DNA of 64,000 nucleotides from JAPSGM01 sp963777045 (lineage in GTDB: Bacteria > Chloroflexota > Limnocylindria > QHBO01). The stretch spans positions 1 to 64,000 of the forward strand of contig CAVZPD010000029.1 of the NCBI GenBank assembly GCA_963777045.1. Reading direction: 5' to 3'. Below, in pieces: positions 41,437-51,781 of the stretch. Every line of letters begins with the position of its first letter. Within the stretch, counting starts at the first letter, position 1. Below the pieces are notes generated by a model. The model was given only the letters and a program-made list of their open reading frames with translations. It did no database searches and was not told the origin of the DNA. The position numbers were made by a program, and so were the translations under genes.

Positions 41437-42606
41437 CTAGGGCGACGGCATCACGTGCCCCGGCGCCCGGGCGACCTCTGCCAGCCGCAGCACCTCCCCG
41501 TGACCGGCTGGTGGCGGATCACCGAACGTGCGAGCCACCACGACGCGGTATGCCCCCGAGACCCACGACACCTGGTCTGCGTACGGATCCCCACTGCCAT
41601 ACCGGATCCGAAGTCCGACCGCGCCCATGCCAGCGTCGAAGTGCTCCGTGGCAAAGGCACAGGCGTAGCGCGTCACCGCGAGCTGGTAGGCGGACGCGCC
41701 AGCCGGCGTCGCGAACTGGAAGACGTCGGCGCTCGCCTGGTGGCCGTCCGCGAGGAGCCAACCGACCTGGTAGCCGAGCTCGAAGCCGGCGTCTTCGAGC
41801 TGCGCCCGGGTCTGCGGGTCGTACTTGACGCTCGCCGCGTCATCCAGGGTGAGGTAGCTCTGGGTCGCTGGAGCGGCACCGACGGCTGCGGCGGTCGGCA
41901 GCAGGTCCGGGAGGGAGCTCGGCGGCGGCGACTGCGCGTCGCCGCTGACGGACAGCTGCAGCTCGGCTGCCGTGCAGGGATCGGTGCGTGCGACGAAGGC
42001 CGCCCCGGGAAGGCCGGTGAGGAGGACTGCGAGCAGCACGATCACGATTCGCTGGCGGTGGGGCTGCTGCCTGATCCCGAGCAGCTCATCACGGGCGCGT
42101 TCCACCTCATGGAGACTGGCGGCGGTTCTGTCGTCGGCAAAGGCCGTCGCCCCGGCGTCGCCCAGCCGTTGCAGGGCATCGACCAGGCGCGCCGTGGTGG
42201 CCGTTCGCCAGCGCGCCATTTCCCGGACGGCGACCAGCCAGGCTTCCACCTCTCCACGGCGAAGTCGAACCTCCGCATGCTCCATCGCCGCCAACAGAAC
42301 GTCCCATTCGGTCGGCCGCGAGCCGCCGGTTATCCTGATCAGCAGCGAGGGGATGACTGCAGCCGCAAGCCACGCCGCCAGCGCGGCCAGGGCAGTCCAG
42401 CCGGCGAGGGGCATCCCCGAAGCGCCCCAGACGAGGAACGATGAGGAGGCAAGGACCGCGGCAACGTCTACCAGGATCAGCGCACGGCGCCGGGCGCGCA
42501 GCCGCAGCAATCGGCGGCGCAGCATGAGATGGATCGCGGCCAGGAGCGCGCCGGCCAGGCCGGCGAGCAGTGCCACCGCACCGATCTTGGCCAGCGCCGG
42601 CATCAT
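41437..42606 (-). CDS. Hypothetical membrane protein with C-terminal sensor-like domain
   Basis: Protein of 389 residues: helices near 8-28, 45-65 and 70-92, an amphipathic charged region (about 100-180, EWDVLLAAMEHAEVRLRRG), a fourth helix near 187-207, and an extracytoplasmic domain of about 180 residues. The latter contains FQFATPAGASAYQLAVTRYA and may be a globular domain seen in several secreted proteins of this kind. Strong ribosome site GGAAGG precedes the ATG. No function assignable; convergent with nothing and transcribed alone towards icd. Confidence 0.7.
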   Translation of the reverse strand: MMPALAKIGAVALLAGLAGALLAAIHLMLRRRLLRLRARRRALILVDVAAVLASSSFLVWGASGMPLAGWTALAALAAWLAAAVIPSLLIRITGGSRPTEWDVLLAAMEHAEVRLRRGEVEAWLVAVREMARWRTATTARLVDALQRLGDAGATAFADDRTAASLHEVERARDELLGIRQQPHRQRIVIVLLAVLLTGLPGAAFVARTDPCTAAELQLSVSGDAQSPPPSSLPDLLPTAAAVGAAPATQSYLTLDDAASVKYDPQTRAQLEDAGFELGYQVGWLLADGHQASADVFQFATPAGASAYQLAVTRYACAFATEHFDAGMGAVGLRIRYGSGDPYADQVSWVSGAYRVVVARTFGDPPPAGHGEVLRLAEVARAPGHVMPSP

Positions 42607-42736
42607 TCACCTTCCTTCCGGCGGGCAGTCTATCCGGCCCGTCCATCGCCGATCGCGAGTCGACCCGATCCCCGACTACAATGTCCGCGTCCCAGGCAGC
42701 ATGGCCTTTGCGCCGCCACGCCCCGCAGGAGGATGG

Positions 42737-43879
42737 ATGAAGCTCCAGGAATATCGGTCCAAGGACATCCTCGCGGCCCATGGCGTGCCCACCCTGGCCG
42801 GCCGCGTCGCGACGTCACCGGCAGCGGCACGCGAGGCGGCGCAGGCGCTCGCTGGCCCCGTCGTCGTCAAGGCGCAGGTCCTGGTCGGCGGCCGCGGCAA
42901 GGCCGGGGGCGTGAAGCTGGCGGCCGATCCCGACGAGGCGGAGCAGCGGGCACGAGAGATCATCGGCCTGGAGATCAAGGGCGTGACCGTCAAGACCGTG
43001 CTGGTCGTGCCGGCGGCCGATATCGCCAAGGAGTTCTACCTGGGCCTGATCCTGGACAGGGCCGCGAAGACGGTGACGGTGATCGCCAGCGCCGAGGGCG
43101 GCGTCGAGATCGAGGAGACGGCGCGCACCAACCCGGATGCCATCCTTCGCATGCCGCTCGACCCCCTGCTGGGCCTGCAGCGCTACGACGTGCGCCGCGC
43201 GAGCTTCTTCCTGGGCATCCCGCCCGACCTGCGCTCCGCCTTCGCGGAGACCCTCCAAGGTCTCTACGAGGCCTTCATGGCGGTGGACGCCGACCTGGCG
43301 GAGATCAATCCACTGGTCATCACCACCGATGACCGGCTGCTGGCACTCGACGCCAAGATCACGCTCGACGACTCGGCGCTCTTCCGGCATCCGGAGCTCG
43401 AGGAGATGCGCGACCTCAACGAGGAGGAGCCGTCGGAGATCGCCGCGCGCGAGGCGGGCATCAACTTCATCAAGCTCGACGGCAGCATCGGCTGCATGGT
43501 CAACGGCGCAGGCCTGGCCATGACCACCATGGACCTCGTCAAGCTGGCCGGCGGCGAGCCGGCCAACTTCCTGGACATCGGCGGCGGCGCCAAGGCGGAC
43601 AAGGTGCTGGCCGCGTTCCGGATCATCCTCGACGATCCCAACGTCAAGGCGATCCTGGTCAACATCTTCGGCGGGATAACCCGAGGCGACGAGGTCGCTC
43701 GGGGGATCGTCGAGGCGAAGGCCGGCATCCAGCGCGAGGTCCCGATGGTGGTGCGCATCGTCGGCACCAACGCCGATGAAGCGGCCGAGATCCTGGAGCA
43801 GGCCAGCCTGGTGACCGCGTCGAGCCTGGACGATGCGGCGGCGAAGGCGGTCGCCGCCGTGAAGGGAGCATCGGCGTGA
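42737..43879 (+). CDS. sucC: Succinyl-CoA synthetase beta subunit
   Basis: ATP-grasp subunit of 380 residues. MKLQEYRSKDILAAHGVP, VVVKAQVLVGGRGKAGGV, EINPLVIT, NGAGLAMTTMDLVKLAGGEPANFLDIGGGA and LVNIFGGITRGDEVA are all typical. It binds nucleotide and the succinyl site and pairs with SucD. GGAGG precedes ATG 42737; TACAAT at 42677 may be the -10. Stop overlaps sucD (GTGA). Confidence 0.96.
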   Translation: MKLQEYRSKDILAAHGVPTLAGRVATSPAAAREAAQALAGPVVVKAQVLVGGRGKAGGVKLAADPDEAEQRAREIIGLEIKGVTVKTVLVVPAADIAKEFYLGLILDRAAKTVTVIASAEGGVEIEETARTNPDAILRMPLDPLLGLQRYDVRRASFFLGIPPDLRSAFAETLQGLYEAFMAVDADLAEINPLVITTDDRLLALDAKITLDDSALFRHPELEEMRDLNEEEPSEIAAREAGINFIKLDGSIGCMVNGAGLAMTTMDLVKLAGGEPANFLDIGGGAKADKVLAAFRIILDDPNVKAILVNIFGGITRGDEVARGIVEAKAGIQREVPMVVRIVGTNADEAAEILEQASLVTASSLDDAAAKAVAAVKGASA

Positions 43880-44757
43880 GCATCCTGGTCGGCTCGCAGA
43901 CGCGGCTCGTGGTCCAGGGCATCACCGGGCGCGAGGGCGCGTTTCACTCCACGGCAATGCTGGAGTACGGCACGAACATCGTGGCCGGCATGACCCCGGG
44001 CAAGGGCGGCCAGAGCGCCCTCGACGGGCGCGTCCCCGTCTTCGACACCGTTCGCGACGCCGTACGCGAGACCGGCGCCAACGCGAGCTGCATCTTCGTT
44101 CCCGCGGCTGGCGCACCCGATGCCATGCTCGAGGCGGCCGATGCGGGGATCGAGCTGGTGATCTGCATCACCGAAGGGGTGCCCGCGCTCGACATGCTGC
44201 GGGTCTACCACGTGCTGCGCCAGAAGGGCGTTCGGCTGATCGGCCCGAACTGCCCCGGACTCACCACCGTGGGCGAGGCGAAGGTCGGGATCATCCCCGG
44301 CGACATCCATCGGCCCGGACCGGTGGGCCTGGTGAGCCGATCCGGCACGCTGACCTACGAGGTCGTGCAGGCCATGACCGATGCCGGGCTGGGGCAGACG
44401 ACCTGCGTCGGCATCGGCGGCGACCCCGTAGTCGGGACGAGCTTCATCGACGTGCTCGACCTGTTCAATCGGGACGACGCGACCGAGGCGATCGTGATGA
44501 TCGGCGAGATCGGCGGCGACGAGGAGGAGAAGGCGGCGGAGTTCTGCGCGCGCGAGGTGCGCAAGCCGATGGCCGCGTTCATCGCCGGCCGCACGGCACC
44601 CCCCGGTCGCCGGATGGGCCACGCCGGCGCGATCATCTCGGGTGGGGCGGGTACCGCGGAGTCGAAGCGCAAGGCGCTGGAGACGGCCGGCATTCACGTG
44701 GCGGATTCGCCGTCGGATATCCCGCGGCTGCTTCACGAGGCTGGCGTACGCGGCTGA
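43876..44757 (+). CDS. sucD: Succinyl-CoA synthetase alpha subunit
   Basis: CoA-binding subunit of 293 residues. VQGITGREGAFHS (CoA loop), YGTNIVAGMTPGKGG, ICITEGVPALDM, GPNCPGL, and the phosphohistidine motif GHAGAIISGGAGTAESK. GTG start inside the sucC stop. Converts succinyl-CoA to succinate with substrate-level phosphorylation. Confidence 0.96.
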   Translation: MSILVGSQTRLVVQGITGREGAFHSTAMLEYGTNIVAGMTPGKGGQSALDGRVPVFDTVRDAVRETGANASCIFVPAAGAPDAMLEAADAGIELVICITEGVPALDMLRVYHVLRQKGVRLIGPNCPGLTTVGEAKVGIIPGDIHRPGPVGLVSRSGTLTYEVVQAMTDAGLGQTTCVGIGGDPVVGTSFIDVLDLFNRDDATEAIVMIGEIGGDEEEKAAEFCAREVRKPMAAFIAGRTAPPGRRMGHAGAIISGGAGTAESKRKALETAGIHVADSPSDIPRLLHEAGVRG

Positions 44758-45122
44758 CGCCGAGATCCGAGCTGGAGAGCTCCTCCTGAGCGTACTGGGG
44801 CTCCTGAGCGGTGAGTCCGCCGCGCCGGGTCCGGGGGAACGGGGGAACAGATCGCGCGTTTGCACCGCCGTCTGTCCGGCACGTGCGGTTTGGGCCATGG
44901 ATCGCCCAGTAGCGCCCCTGAGCTGCGCGCGCCGGCGCACTCCCCGCTCAGCGTTGCGCGATCGATCGCGCATCTGCAGCCTGGGGCTCGGACCAGGCGC
45001 TGTTTCGGCGATGTGTCGCCCGTCCAGCGTGCTGCACGCCGGCGCCAGCGTGCGCTGAAGCGCGAATCTGGCGATGTGGAACCGGAGTTCGAAAGGCTGG
45101 CGGGCGACGTGGGAGTGGGCTC
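44758..45122. other. Intergenic region with three short palindromes
   Basis: No gene is convincing in these 365 bases between sucD and the convergent cyclase gene. Three symmetrical elements occur: GGGC/GCCC around 44892-44907, a perfect 16-base palindrome GCGCGATCGATCGCGC (44956-44971), and GGCGA-TGTG-TCGCC (45007-45020). They may be terminators or protein sites. Confidence 0.4.
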
Positions 45123-48100
45123 CTAGCCGCCGGCGGTGGCGACCATCGGCAGCCCGGACTCTTCCAGGCGCTGCATCTCCCTCAGTCCCTGCTGCAGCAG
45201 CTCGCGATCCCCGGCGACGGTGCCGAGCTCAACTCGAAGCCGTGCGGCGAATCGGCCGGCGCCCATCTGCTCGAACTCGCGAAGCGCGGTCCGCAGGTCG
45301 GCGGCGTCGTCGTGCAGGACGCCACGCAGCCTGAGCGTCTGCGCGCCCAGGACTCGCATACCGCCGGCGTGGGCACGGGCGAGCACGGCGTCGAGAACGT
45401 CGCGCGGGACGGGCTCGCGATGGTCCGCGCAGAGCGCGACCGCGTGATCGACGTAGTGGATTCGATCCGGGTAGCGCTCATGCTGCGTGACGATGCCCGA
45501 GATGCCGTCGAGGTCGAGATGCGCCACGACCGTGAGCTCCGCGACCGGGTGGCCGGCGGGAAACCGACCGATGATCTCGTCCGCCACGTCGCACCAGCGC
45601 GCAAGGTACTGGTCGGCCGAACGGTTGCGCGCCCAGGCGATGCCGCTCAGGAATCCCTGCAGGCCATACGCGGCGGCGGGGCGATCTGCCGCGATCCAGA
45701 GCAGACGCAGGCGCTCGATGCCGGCGACCAGCTCGTCCCACTCGCCGCGCAGCGCGCGTGCGTACGCGTTCCACGACCCGCCTGCCAGGGCGAATCCGGC
45801 GCTCTGGCCCGGCTGCACCAGGTCTACCGCGGTCTGGCTGCTTTCGATGACCGCTGAGAGGTCGCCCAGCACCGCGGATGACCACGCCACCATGTTCAGC
45901 GCATCCATGCGCTCGTCGAATGGCAGGTGCTCGCCCATCGCCGTACGACGCAGCGAGAGCGCCAGCGTGCGTTGCCAATCGGGTGCCACGGTGCCGGTCA
46001 TGGCGTCCAGCGCGGCGCTGACGAGCACCGGTTCGTCGATTGCCTCGGCCGTCGCCAATCCGCGTCGGGCCAGCGCATCGGCTTCGCGATACTCGTCCGC
46101 GGTCGGTAACCGCTCGCCGTGCTGGCGAAGCCAGAACGGCAACCCGGCGGCGGCCACGAGGTACGTGGCGCGTGCGCGATCGTCGGCATCGGAGTACCAG
46201 GACTGGCCGCGCTCCTTCAGCTCCTGGATCTGTCGTTCGTCGACCGTCCTGGCGACCGAGGCGAACCACCGCGTCAGCACCATGAGCTGGTGGCCCAGGT
46301 TCTCCAGCAGGAAGCTGGCGGGCATGCCCTGCGCCTCGCCCAGCTGCCACGCCTGTTCGTACGCCTCCACGGCGCGGTCACCTGACCCGTGCACCTCCCC
46401 CAGCCGCTGATGGATCCGCGGCTGCTCCGGCGCCGGAGCCAGCTCGAGCGCGGCGTCCAGGTGACGTGCGGCCTCGATGACGGCCCGTCCTGCGGCCGAC
46501 ACATCGGCCGCACGTCGCAGCCAGCGCAGGGCCTTCGCGCGGACCTCGGGGTCGACCTCCTGGAACGCCGGCACCAGGGTCGCCGCCTCGCGATAGTGGA
46601 ACGCAATCAGTTCGGCGAGCTCGTCCTCGCGGTCCCCCGCCCCGTCCTCCAGCCACCGGCCGGCAGCGGCATGCAGCGCCGCCCGTTCGGAACGGGGAAG
46701 GGTCCCATAGGCGACGTCGCGAATGATGATGTGGCGAAAGGTGAGCTGGCCACGGCGACCCGCCCTGACCAGTTCTCGCTCGATGAGTGGATCGGCAGCC
46801 GCTTCCACCTCTGCTGCGGGGTCGCCGGCGATCGCCCGGACGCCGGCGAGGTTGAAGCTTCGCCCGAACACCGACCCGACCTGGAGGACCCGCCGCGACG
46901 TCTGGTCGAGGGCATCGAGCCGCGACAGGACGGTCGCCTGGACAGTGTCGGGCAGCTCGCGAGCGGCCGCCGCGAGCGAATCGGGGTCGGACAGGTCAGC
47001 GCCGGCTTCCAGGAGCGTTCGCACGATCTCGCCGGCGTAGAAGGGATTGCCCTCCGCGCGCTGCGCGACGAGGGCGACCAACTCGGGCGCGGCGTCCTCC
47101 ACCAGGTCGCTGACCAGTTCTCCGATCGACCCGTCATCGAGTGGTTGGAGCGCCATCGAGACGTGGTTCCGGTGGCCGCCACCCCACGTCGGTCGCCGCT
47201 CGAGCAGCTCCGGTCGGGCGAGCGCGAGCAGGAGCATCCGGCTGTCGGCGCGCGGCTGCAGGATGAACTCGATGAGGTCCAGCAGCGAGTCGCTCGACCA
47301 GTGGAGGTCCTCGATCAGGAGCACCAGCGCCTGCTCCACAGCCGCAAGCTCCAGCACCTGCCGCCACGCGTTGAAGAGCGCGGAGCGATCCGGTGTCCCG
47401 TCCGCCTCGGAAGCGCCGATCGTGGCCGCCAGCAGCTCGGCGGTGGTCTGGACCTGCTCGGCGCCGGCTCGCTGCAGCCAGCCGTGGATCCGGTGCCGGG
47501 TCTCCTCCGCAGAAGCGTCCTCCTCGAGGCCGACGATGCCGAGGAGCAGCGTGCGCAACGGCCAGTAGGTGAGCCGCTCGCCGTACGGCAGGCACTGGGC
47601 GGTCGCCACCAACGGTGGCTCTGGAAGCTCGACGAGCCGCGCCAGGAACTCCTCGACGAGGCGGCTCTTCCCGGTCCCCGCCGGCGCGATCATGCTGACC
47701 AGGTAGGGCCTACGCTCGGACAGGGTCCGCCGGACGACGAGGTCGAGCTGTGCCAGGTCGGCCTGGCGGCCCACCAGCGGCGACCGCCGCCGATCGGGCT
47801 CGCTGGCGCGCCCCAGCAGAACGCGCGTATCGACCGCGGCAGCCTTGCCCTTGAGATCCACCGGAATGACCGGCCCGAACTCGTGCGCGCCGAGATCTGC
47901 GCTGGCAGTGCGGGCAGTCACCACGATCTGCCAGGGCTCCGCGACCTGCTGCAGACGTGCCGCGACGTTGACCGCGTCGCCGGTCACGAGGAAGTCGCTG
48001 CGTGCCGGATCGCGGGTGGCGACCACCTCGCCGGTGTTGATGCCGATCCTCACCGGCAGCCGGTCCGCCAGCATGAGATCGCCGCGCAGCCGTTCCCGCA

Positions 48101-48350
48101 GGTCGAGGGCCGCGTCGAGCGCACGACGCGCGTCATCGTCGTGCGCCTGCATCAATCCGAAGATGGCCATCGCGGCGTCGCCGATGAACTTCTCGAGCGT
48201 CCCGCCGTGCTCGGCGACCACTTCGCTCGCGATCTCGTAGAAGCGCGACAGGAGCCGTCGCAGGTCCTCGGGATCGAGCGACTCGCCCAGGCTCGTCGAG
48301 CCGACCACGTCACCGAACAGGACGGTGACGAGCCTGCGTTCCTCCGACAT
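45123..48350 (-). CDS. Class III nucleotide cyclase domain fused to AAA-type ATPase and helical repeats
   Basis: Protein of 1075 residues. Cyclase homology domain about 5-180: VTVLFGDVVGSTSLGE and KFIGDAAMAIFG carry both metal Asp residues, and TGDAVNVAARLQ the transition-state Asn/Arg. Then a STAND/AAA-like ATPase with Walker A APAGTGKSRLVEEFL (about 230) and VLLIEDLHWSSDSLLDLIEF as Walker B. The remaining 550 residues are helical, TPR-like. This architecture is common in actinobacterial and chloroflexal regulators; product cAMP is likely but not provable. TACCAT lies 6 bases before ATG 48350. Could supply a ligand for the Crp-type regulator. Confidence 0.88.
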   Translation of the reverse strand: MSEERRLVTVLFGDVVGSTSLGESLDPEDLRRLLSRFYEIASEVVAEHGGTLEKFIGDAAMAIFGLMQAHDDDARRALDAALDLRERLRGDLMLADRLPVRIGINTGEVVATRDPARSDFLVTGDAVNVAARLQQVAEPWQIVVTARTASADLGAHEFGPVIPVDLKGKAAAVDTRVLLGRASEPDRRRSPLVGRQADLAQLDLVVRRTLSERRPYLVSMIAPAGTGKSRLVEEFLARLVELPEPPLVATAQCLPYGERLTYWPLRTLLLGIVGLEEDASAEETRHRIHGWLQRAGAEQVQTTAELLAATIGASEADGTPDRSALFNAWRQVLELAAVEQALVLLIEDLHWSSDSLLDLIEFILQPRADSRMLLLALARPELLERRPTWGGGHRNHVSMALQPLDDGSIGELVSDLVEDAAPELVALVAQRAEGNPFYAGEIVRTLLEAGADLSDPDSLAAAARELPDTVQATVLSRLDALDQTSRRVLQVGSVFGRSFNLAGVRAIAGDPAAEVEAAADPLIERELVRAGRRGQLTFRHIIIRDVAYGTLPRSERAALHAAAGRWLEDGAGDREDELAELIAFHYREAATLVPAFQEVDPEVRAKALRWLRRAADVSAAGRAVIEAARHLDAALELAPAPEQPRIHQRLGEVHGSGDRAVEAYEQAWQLGEAQGMPASFLLENLGHQLMVLTRWFASVARTVDERQIQELKERGQSWYSDADDRARATYLVAAAGLPFWLRQHGERLPTADEYREADALARRGLATAEAIDEPVLVSAALDAMTGTVAPDWQRTLALSLRRTAMGEHLPFDERMDALNMVAWSSAVLGDLSAVIESSQTAVDLVQPGQSAGFALAGGSWNAYARALRGEWDELVAGIERLRLLWIAADRPAAAYGLQGFLSGIAWARNRSADQYLARWCDVADEIIGRFPAGHPVAELTVVAHLDLDGISGIVTQHERYPDRIHYVDHAVALCADHREPVPRDVLDAVLARAHAGGMRVLGAQTLRLRGVLHDDAADLRTALREFEQMGAGRFAARLRVELGTVAGDRELLQQGLREMQRLEESGLPMVATAGG

Positions 48351-48356
48351 GGCGCG

Positions 48357-48362
48357 ATGGTA
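48357..48362 (-). promoter_or_regulatory. Putative -10 element of the cyclase gene (leaderless)
   Basis: TACCAT on the minus strand, ending 6 bases before the ATG at 48350. No clear -35 and no ribosome binding site, consistent with leaderless mRNA. Confidence 0.45.
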
Positions 48363-48372
48363 CGCGAGGCTC

Positions 48373-48945
48373 CTAGCCCTGGGCCGCCTCCCACTCCTCG
48401 CGCAGGATCGCCATGAGGACACCGTCCTCGAGGCCGCGCGGTCCGCGCCATAGGTTCCGCATCCGGCCCTCGAGCTGGAAGCCGACCCTCTCGTAGGAGC
48501 GAATTGCACGGGCGTTCCCGGCGGAGGCGGTCAGGTACACCCGCTCGAGGCCGACGCTGCGGAAGGCGAAGCCGAGCAGGACGCGCTGCGCATCGGTACC
48601 CCAGCCGCTGCCGATGTGATCACGATCCATGAATATCGCCAGCTCGGCATTGCCGTGCAGCAGGTTCAGCTCCTTCAGCCAGGTGGTGCCGATGAAGCGG
48701 TCGTCCCCGAGCTCGCAGACGGCGAAGAAGAAGCCCTGGCGTGGACCGCCCTGCGCCGTCACCTGGTGCAGCCACTCCGTCGCCTGGCTCACGCTGAGCG
48801 GCACGCCGTAGCCGGCCATGGCGCCGACCTCGGTGTCGTTGATGCCCGCCACGTAGGCGGGCATGTCGCGCTCCTCGAGTGGTCGGAGCCAGATCCGCTC
48901 GCCGCGAAGCAGGGGGCGTTCGGGAATCATCGGCACGTCGGTCAC
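48373..48945 (-). CDS. GNAT family N-acetyltransferase
   Basis: RimJ/RimL-type acetyltransferase of 190 residues: RLRPLEERD-like entry (IWLRPLEERDMPAYV), acetyl-CoA loop region HIGSGWGTDAQRVLLGFAF, and the C-terminal SAGNARAIRSYERVGFQLEGRM. Substrate (a ribosomal protein, antibiotic or other amine) cannot be told. Start overlaps the epimerase gene by 4 bases; it is the third gene of the methylmalonyl operon. Confidence 0.88.
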   Translation of the reverse strand: MTDVPMIPERPLLRGERIWLRPLEERDMPAYVAGINDTEVGAMAGYGVPLSVSQATEWLHQVTAQGGPRQGFFFAVCELGDDRFIGTTWLKELNLLHGNAELAIFMDRDHIGSGWGTDAQRVLLGFAFRSVGLERVYLTASAGNARAIRSYERVGFQLEGRMRNLWRGPRGLEDGVLMAILREEWEAAQG

Positions 48946-49363
48946 GACGTGTGCGCCGTCGTGGAGAGCAGCTCCCAGAGGACGCCGTTCAGGGTGCGCG
49001 GGTGGACGAAGGCTACCTCGCCGTGCGCCCCGGGTCGCGGGCCAGCGTCGATCAGCTCCGCCTCGCTGGCGGCCAGCGCCGCCAGATCGGCGGGAAGGTC
49101 ATCGGTGAGCAGGCAGACGTGGTGGAGACCCTCGCCCCGAGCCCCGAGGAAGCGGCCGACGCCGCTGGTGGGGTCGATCGGCTCGATAAGCTCGATGCGG
49201 GCGGCGGGGGACGGGCCGGTGGGAAGGAAGCAGATGCGAACGCCCTGGGGCTCGAACGCGAACGGGGCGGCCTCCGGCTCCCAGCCGAAGAGGTCCCGGT
49301 AGCGGGCCAGGGACGCCTCGATCGATCGAACGACGACCGCGACGTGGTGGATGGGACCGATGC

Positions 49364-49367
<4 letters not shown>
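48942..49367 (-). CDS. mce: Methylmalonyl-CoA epimerase
   Basis: VOC-fold metalloenzyme of 141 residues: HHVAVVVRSIEASLARYRD at the start, PLARIELIEP-like strand (AARIELIEPIDP), GEGLHHVCLLTDDL and HPRTLNGVLWEL at the end. It interconverts the 2S and 2R isomers between propionyl-CoA carboxylase and the mutase. GTG 49367 overlaps the mutase stop (GTGA), supporting the assignment over other VOC enzymes. Confidence 0.92.
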
Positions 49368-50959
<1,592 letters not shown>

Positions 50960-50966
50960 CCCGGCG

Positions 50967-50972
50967 ATTCTA
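50967..50972 (-). promoter_or_regulatory. Putative -10 element of the mutase operon (leaderless)
   Basis: TAGAAT on the minus strand ending 7 bases before ATG 50959. It would start transcription at or next to the A of the start codon. Confidence 0.5.
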
Positions 50973-51009
50973 CCGGCGCGCGCCGGTGGGCCGGCGGCGG
51001 GCGAAGCAG

Positions 51010-51348
51010 ATGCCGGCGTGGCAGACTCTGCTTATGCCCGCCGCCGCGTTCGCACTCCTCGCCGTCTTCATCGGCCTCTCCATCGTCGCCGGGCTCGGCG
51101 CGTGGTGGCTCGCAGGGCTGCGCCGAGGCTGGGCGGCGATCCTTCCCATTCTCGCCACGTTCGGGGCGCTCTACCTCTTCGGTCACCTGCTCGACCTGTC
51201 GCCAGGGCCGACGGTGACGCTCTTCGGCTTCGACGTGGCGCTCGCCTTCGACATGGCCCTTGCCGTCCTGGTCGCCGGCGGCGTCGCCCTCCTGCAGCGG
51301 TTGGGGGCCGGGCGCGTTACTCGAGACGCAGCAGCAGCGCGCCGGTAG
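51010..51348 (+). CDS. Small hypothetical membrane protein
   Basis: Protein of 112 residues with three hydrophobic helices (about 8-32, 38-60 and 75-97). No family recognised. It is divergent from the mutase operon, and its last 32 bases overlap the end of the biotin carrier gene on the other strand. ATG 51046 is an alternative start. Confidence 0.5.
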   Translation: MPAWQTLLMPAAAFALLAVFIGLSIVAGLGAWWLAGLRRGWAAILPILATFGALYLFGHLLDLSPGPTVTLFGFDVALAFDMALAVLVAGGVALLQRLGAGRVTRDAAAARR

Positions 51349-51781
51349 CGACGGTCGCCCCGGCCTCCACCAGGATCTCGACGACACGACCGGAGCGAGG
51401 TGCTCGAACCTCGTTCTGCATCTTCATCGCCTCGATCGTCAGGAGGGCGGCTCCCTCGTCCACCTCGGCCCCGACATCCGTCTCGATCGCCACCACCAAC
51501 CCGGGCAGCGTCGCCTTGATGTCGATGGGACCGCCGTGGACGCGACTGGCAACCTCGGCCTCGACCAGCAGCTGCTCGCGGCGTGTGCGCACGGCGACCG
51601 GGATTCGTCGGCCCCGGACGTTGACGTGCCAGTCGCTGCCGGCTCCCTCGAGCACGACCGTCTCCGCTCGATCCCCGTCCGAGATGCGCGCGATACCGGC
51701 CTCCCGGTCGAGCCAGGTCAGGGTCCACCGCTCGTCCGGCGCCACGCGTTGACCGTCGATGCTGACGAACAGCTCGCTCAT
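51317..51781 (-). CDS. Biotin carboxyl carrier protein of acyl-CoA carboxylase
   Basis: Protein of 154 residues; a C-terminal biotinyl domain with biotin-lysine Lys120 in TIEAMKMQNEV and the flexible LVVAIETDVGAEVDEGAAL entry. The N-terminal 80 residues form a beta-rich region for docking to the carboxylase. The ATG overlaps the biotin carboxylase stop (ATGA). Part of a three-gene propionyl/acyl-CoA carboxylase. Confidence 0.9.
   Translation of the reverse strand: MSELFVSIDGQRVAPDERWTLTWLDREAGIARISDGDRAETVVLEGAGSDWHVNVRGRRIPVAVRTRREQLLVEAEVASRVHGGPIDIKATLPGLVVAIETDVGAEVDEGAALLTIEAMKMQNEVRAPRSGRVVEILVEAGATVATGALLLRLE

Noticed and set aside
45123..48509. Longer cyclase frame starting at 48509
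   Set aside because: The extra 53 residues are Arg/Ser-rich, overlap the GNAT gene and lie upstream of the TACCAT -10; ATG 48350 directly precedes the conserved cyclase start.
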